Shown piece after piece: positions 13,644-15,862 of a stretch of 15,862 bases of DNA. The position numbers and the translations under genes were made by a program. How positions within the stretch are numbered: position 1 is the stretch's first letter; every line of letters begins with the position of its first letter. The DNA is taken from the NCBI GenBank assembly GCA_026770585.1, contig MU646324.1, positions 75,230 through 91,091 of the forward strand, read 5' to 3'. The notes beneath the pieces are model-generated. The model was not told the origin of the DNA and searched no databases. It saw only the letters and a list, made by a program, of their open reading frames with translations. This stretch comes from Baffinella frigidus. Taxonomy: Eukaryota; Cryptophyceae; Cryptomonadales; Baffinellaceae.

Positions 13644-13999
13644 GCATGTCGGCCAGCAGGGGAAAAGAGAGAGTGAGAGATAACAGACTTGTTTGCACAG
13701 GGGGCTGCGAAAGGGCGAGCTGACCCCTTTGGAACACTCGTGAGTTCTTCATCAAACTCATTCATCAAAATCAACGGAGTTTGACATCACAGAGTTGGAT
13801 ATATGATCTTGATGTTTGATACATGATCTCATATTCTCCTATGTCAGGCGGGCGTGGGAGACGGGGGGGAGATGATGGAGAGAAAACAATCGCTGCCTAT
13901 CGGACGTAAGGACACGCCACCCTCAACCCCTAGGCTGGAGTGTTTCTAGGATAGCTTTTTTCTAGGATGTATTTTTTTGTAGGATAGCATTTTTCTTGG
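13644..13999. other. Intergenic DNA without recognised genes
   Basis: It contains an AT-rich part with ATATGATCTTGATG / ATACATGATCTCAT and, from about 13940, three TAGGATAG/TAGGATG units each followed by a T-run. A fourth TCTAGGATAG lies beyond the next element (14197-14206), so that element probably split this small array. Confidence 0.45.
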
Positions 14000-14174
14000 T
14001 AGAGCGCTGTGCAGAGAAGTTGGCCACCGAAAAATGGGAAAATGGGGAAATTGGAGCCATTGTGTCCACTTTTGAGAAATTCATGGTACTAAATTTCTCA
14101 AAAGTTGACAAAATGGCTCCAATTTCTCGATTTCCCCTTATTTCCCGAGGCCAACTTCTCTGCACAGCGCTCTA
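14000..14174. mobile_element. Full-length foldback element, TAGAGCGCTGTGCAG ends
   Basis: TAGAGCGCTGTGCAGAGAAG and the following TTGGCC are perfectly inverted at the right end. The symmetry continues with few breaks through GGAAATTGGAGCCATT and ACTTTTGAGAAATT to a short loop around CATGGTACT, so the 175-bp unit is essentially one long hairpin. TA at both ends could be a Tc1/mariner-type duplication or the tip of the palindrome. The two small open frames are mirror images across the palindrome and not genes. Confidence 0.88.
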
Positions 14175-14450
14175 TATTTCCTCCCCCTTTGAGTATCTAG
14201 GATAGCCCCCCCCCCCCCTTGGGTGCTCTCTCTCTCGTGTTGGCAAGTCTGCATCGAAAGAAAGAATCACTCATCATCACTGTCCTCCATGCCGTACCCA
14301 ACCACCCCCGCCCCGCCGCTCGGCGCGCCCCCCCCCGCCGCCTCATCGTCAGTGTCCTCCATGGTGGTTGTACTCAACGGTGGTTGTACTCAACCACCGC
14401 CGCCCCGCCGCGCAGGAAACCACGCGAGAGAACACCCAGACCGGGCGTGC
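14175..14450 (+). other. GC/C-rich DNA with short duplications; no secure gene
   Basis: TGTCCTCCATG occurs twice (about 14280 and 14352) and GGTGGTTGTACTCAAC occurs twice in tandem (about 14362-14393). A possible acceptor, CGCCGCGCAG|GAAACC, near 14412 opens a short frame, NHAREHPDRACAMCFELGVS, ending at TAG about 14482. It might be an exon but has only 20-odd residues and no recognised family. Confidence 0.35.
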
Positions 14451-14499
14451 GCCATGTGTTTCGAGCTGGGCGTGTCTCCCTAGTCTCGAACACCAACTT

Positions 14500-14735
14500 C
14501 CTTCCTGGAGACACTCCATCTCTTCCTGGAGACACTCGCTTCTGACTATATGCAACCACCCCCTTCCTGGACACAGTCGCTGCCTTCCTGAATACACCCT
14601 TTCACTTGCTCGGCACACCTTTTCCCTTCCTCGACACGCCTATTCCTTCCTTAACACACCCGTTCCCTTCCTGGACACACCTGCTCCCGTCCTGGATACA
14701 CCCATGTCCTTCCTCAACACGTTCTCTGCCAACGC
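14500..14735 (+). repeat. 24-bp minisatellite CTTCCTGGACACACC, array 1
   Basis: About ten degenerate units are spaced mostly 24-25 bp, such as CCTTCCTGGACACACCTGCT. A second array at 15090-15235 has the same unit (TTCGTTCAACAACACACCCG). In one plus frame the unit encodes an octapeptide like FLDTPAPV, but interruptions and changing spacing suggest non-coding satellite, probably intronic. Confidence 0.8.
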
Positions 14736-14964
14736 AGGTCAGAAGGGGGAATTGAATTTTCACATCCATCTACGAGTAAAAATGATTCCCACCTGGGAAA
14801 TACGCCAAAAGTCCAGAAATCGAAACCATTTCTCTGTGCAATAACGTTTCATCTGTACCACGGCACACTTTTAGCACGAAACGTTGCGTTTGACATTCGG
14901 ACTCGTGACCTGGTGCGGCCTACACTCGCATCCTTCCTCAACACACTATCTTATCCAACCGCAG
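14736..14964. other. Spacer before the duplicated exon; no gene seen
   Basis: It contains GTTTCATCTG ... GCACGAAACGTTGCG, related to GAAACGTTGCGCTCTG at about 6187-6202, and the intron end CTTATCCAACCGCAG shared with 15238-15252. Nothing else is recognised. Confidence 0.4.
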
Positions 14965-15046
14965 ACGACGAACCCGACGAGCGGCGCCGAAGCAAGCTCG
15001 AACAGTGGGGGGAGGCCGCCGAGTTCCCTCCCCCTCTCAACCGCGA
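14965..15046 (+). pseudogene. Incomplete copy of the DDEPDERRRSK exon
   Basis: After TTATCCAACCGCAG the frame reads DDEPDERRRSKLEQWGEAAE, then FPPPLNR, nearly identical to 15253-15371. The homology ends at CGCGA. The following bases instead match DNA around 14455 (TGTTTC-AGCTG ... GTCTCCCTAGTC), so the 3' part of the exon is lost at a duplication junction. About eight substitutions separate the copies in 82 bases, three of them clustered at LE/MQ. Confidence 0.65.
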
Positions 15047-15089
15047 GTGCTCTTTGTTTCAAGCTGCGCTCGTCTCCCTAGTCACGCTT

Positions 15090-15235
15090 CTTCCCTAGAC
15101 ACACCCGCTTCGTTCAACAACACACCCGCTTCGTTTATCAACACACCTATCCCCCTCCTGGATACACCCGCGTCCTTCATCAAGATACTATTTTTTCCTT
15201 CATCGACACAGTATCGTGTCCTTCATGAACACACA
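15090..15235 (+). repeat. 24-bp minisatellite, array 2
   Basis: About six units such as ACACACCCGCTTCGTT and CCTCCTGGATACACCC precede the second exon copy, as array 1 precedes the first. This indicates duplication of a satellite-plus-exon block of a few hundred bases. Confidence 0.8.
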
Positions 15236-15252
15236 ACCTTATCCAACCGCAG

Positions 15253-15371
15253 ATGACGAACCGGACGAGCGGCGCCGAAGCAAGATGCAACAGTGGGGGG
15301 AGGCCGCCGAGTTCCCTCCTCCTCTGAACCGCGACTTCACGTTTGAGGAAGACATGGCTGTCATCAAGCAG
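15253..15371 (+). CDS. Exon encoding DDEPDERRRSKMQQWGEAAE... (about 39 codons)
   Basis: The acceptor CTTATCCAACCGCAG is followed by two bases completing a codon, then DEPDERRRSKMQQWGEAAEF, PPPLNRDFTFEEDMAVIKQ. The frame stays open to TAG at about 15441, but the sequence after IKQ (ARPPARPITS) loses its protein-like character. The exon may end at AAGCAG|GCACGT, a GC-type donor, or a few bases later at GCAC|GTCCCC. The FTFEED-x-x-VIK part resembles the start of a SANT/Myb-like helix; this is a weak guess. Charged and tryptophan-containing, it is the better of two copies. No other exon of the gene was identified. Confidence 0.45.
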
Positions 15372-15518
15372 GCACGTCCCCCAGCACGTCCCATCACGTC
15401 CAACATCATGACCGTCGTCACTTTCCATGTTGCGTCCGTTTAGTCATCATGTCCACCATTGCGTCCGTTCAGTCGCCTCCTCTGGCGTCATCATGGCTGG
15501 GATGGCCCCCGCTGCGGT

Positions 15519-15666
15519 GCCACGGAAGGCCCTTCGGGGGGCATTCAAAAGTCAATTTTTCAATATTTTTGGGGAAACCCAGGCAATTGTCGGCCATAAG
15601 TTGACAAACATGGGTCAATGGCTCCAAGAACGGGCCTGGGATAACTCTCGAAGGGCCTTGCGTGGC
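15519..15666. mobile_element. TIR element with GCCACGgAAGGCCCTTCG ends
   Basis: GCCACGGAAGGCCCTTCG (15519-15536) and CGAAGGGCCTTGCGTGGC (15649-15666) are inverted with one mismatch over 18 bp. The 148-bp unit contains CATTCAAAAGTCAATTTTTC and AAGTTGACAAACATGGGTC. The first recalls 5645-5690 and the second recalls the centre of the element at 14000-14174. The 104-codon frame over 15427-15741 crosses both ends and is taken as chance. Confidence 0.7.
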
Positions 15667-15750
15667 GTGGCTAACCGTGGCGGTTGGGTTACCTTTTGTT
15701 TGAGAAACATGCCATGCGGAGGTGTGGAGTGCATTGACTGATGTTTTTAT

Positions 15751-15862
15751 GGTTGGTTGGTTGGTTGGTTGGTTGGTTGGTTGGTTGGTTGGTTGGTTGG
15801 TTGGTTGGTTGGTTGGTTGGTTGGTTGGTTGGTTGGTTGGTTGGTTGGTTGGTTGGTTGGTT
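15751..15862 (+). repeat. (GGTT)28 microsatellite reaching the window edge
   Basis: It is 112 bases of perfect GGTT, exactly 28 units, and continues beyond the window or is collapsed there. Perfect purity contrasts with the decayed heptamer arrays and suggests recent expansion. Confidence 0.98.

Noticed and set aside
13996-14205. Pair of facing 67-69 codon frames with similar peptides
   Set aside because: They are mirror translations of the two arms of the 175-bp palindrome.
15427-15741. 104-codon plus frame ending before the GGTT array
   Set aside because: It spans the whole inverted-repeat element at 15519-15666 and both flanks. No domain or splice support is seen.

Overview
The window looks like nuclear DNA of a eukaryote, most likely an intron-rich microbial eukaryote such as an alga. 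It contains TTTAGGG-type telomere-like heptamers, short exons with matching GT...AG phases, many inverted-repeat elements without transposase, and abundant satellites. There is no bacterial operon structure, no rRNA and no secure tRNA. I cannot name the species. Interstitial telomere-like repeats beside many gene fragments would suit a subtelomeric or heterochromatic location, but this is inference.

Layout. 1-1.7 kb: two arrays in which a fixed 65- or 81-bp module alternates with short satellite repeats. 1.7-3.4 kb: AT-rich intergenic DNA with foldback elements. 3.4-4.55 kb, minus strand: two phase-compatible exons of a membrane protein, separated by an intron filled with partial copies of the downstream exon. 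4.6-5.9 kb: heptamer, hexamer and 28-bp satellites, with a 44-bp module repeated three times. 5.9-8.4 kb: a mosaic of duplicated exon-like fragments on the minus strand, one with an NPC1-like cysteine motif, mixed with GTTTGAG/GTTTATG heptamers and a hairpin element family. 8.4-9.5 kb: a large foldback element, more copies of that family, and a TTTAGGG-like array. 9.5-10.15 kb: duplicated repeat DNA and a dense cluster of stem-loops, including a 91-nt three-way junction. 10.15-12.06 kb: the best gene content, a divergent pair. The minus-strand gene has two visible exons of a probable membrane or secreted protein. The plus-strand gene has three exons of a charged, disordered protein, and one of its introns nearly coincides with a terminal-inverted-repeat element. 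12.06-14.2 kb: a run of foldback elements and a 192-bp tandem repeat. 14.2-15.5 kb: a duplicated exon between 24-bp minisatellites. 15.5-15.86 kb: an inverted-repeat element and a perfect (GGTT)28 run to the window edge.

The recurring theme is that small coding-like segments have been copied locally and alternate with simple satellite DNA, while several families of non-autonomous foldback elements, some sharing a core but not their arms, have spread through the gaps and perhaps into introns. No complete gene of known function is present, so all gene models are partial and low to moderate in confidence.
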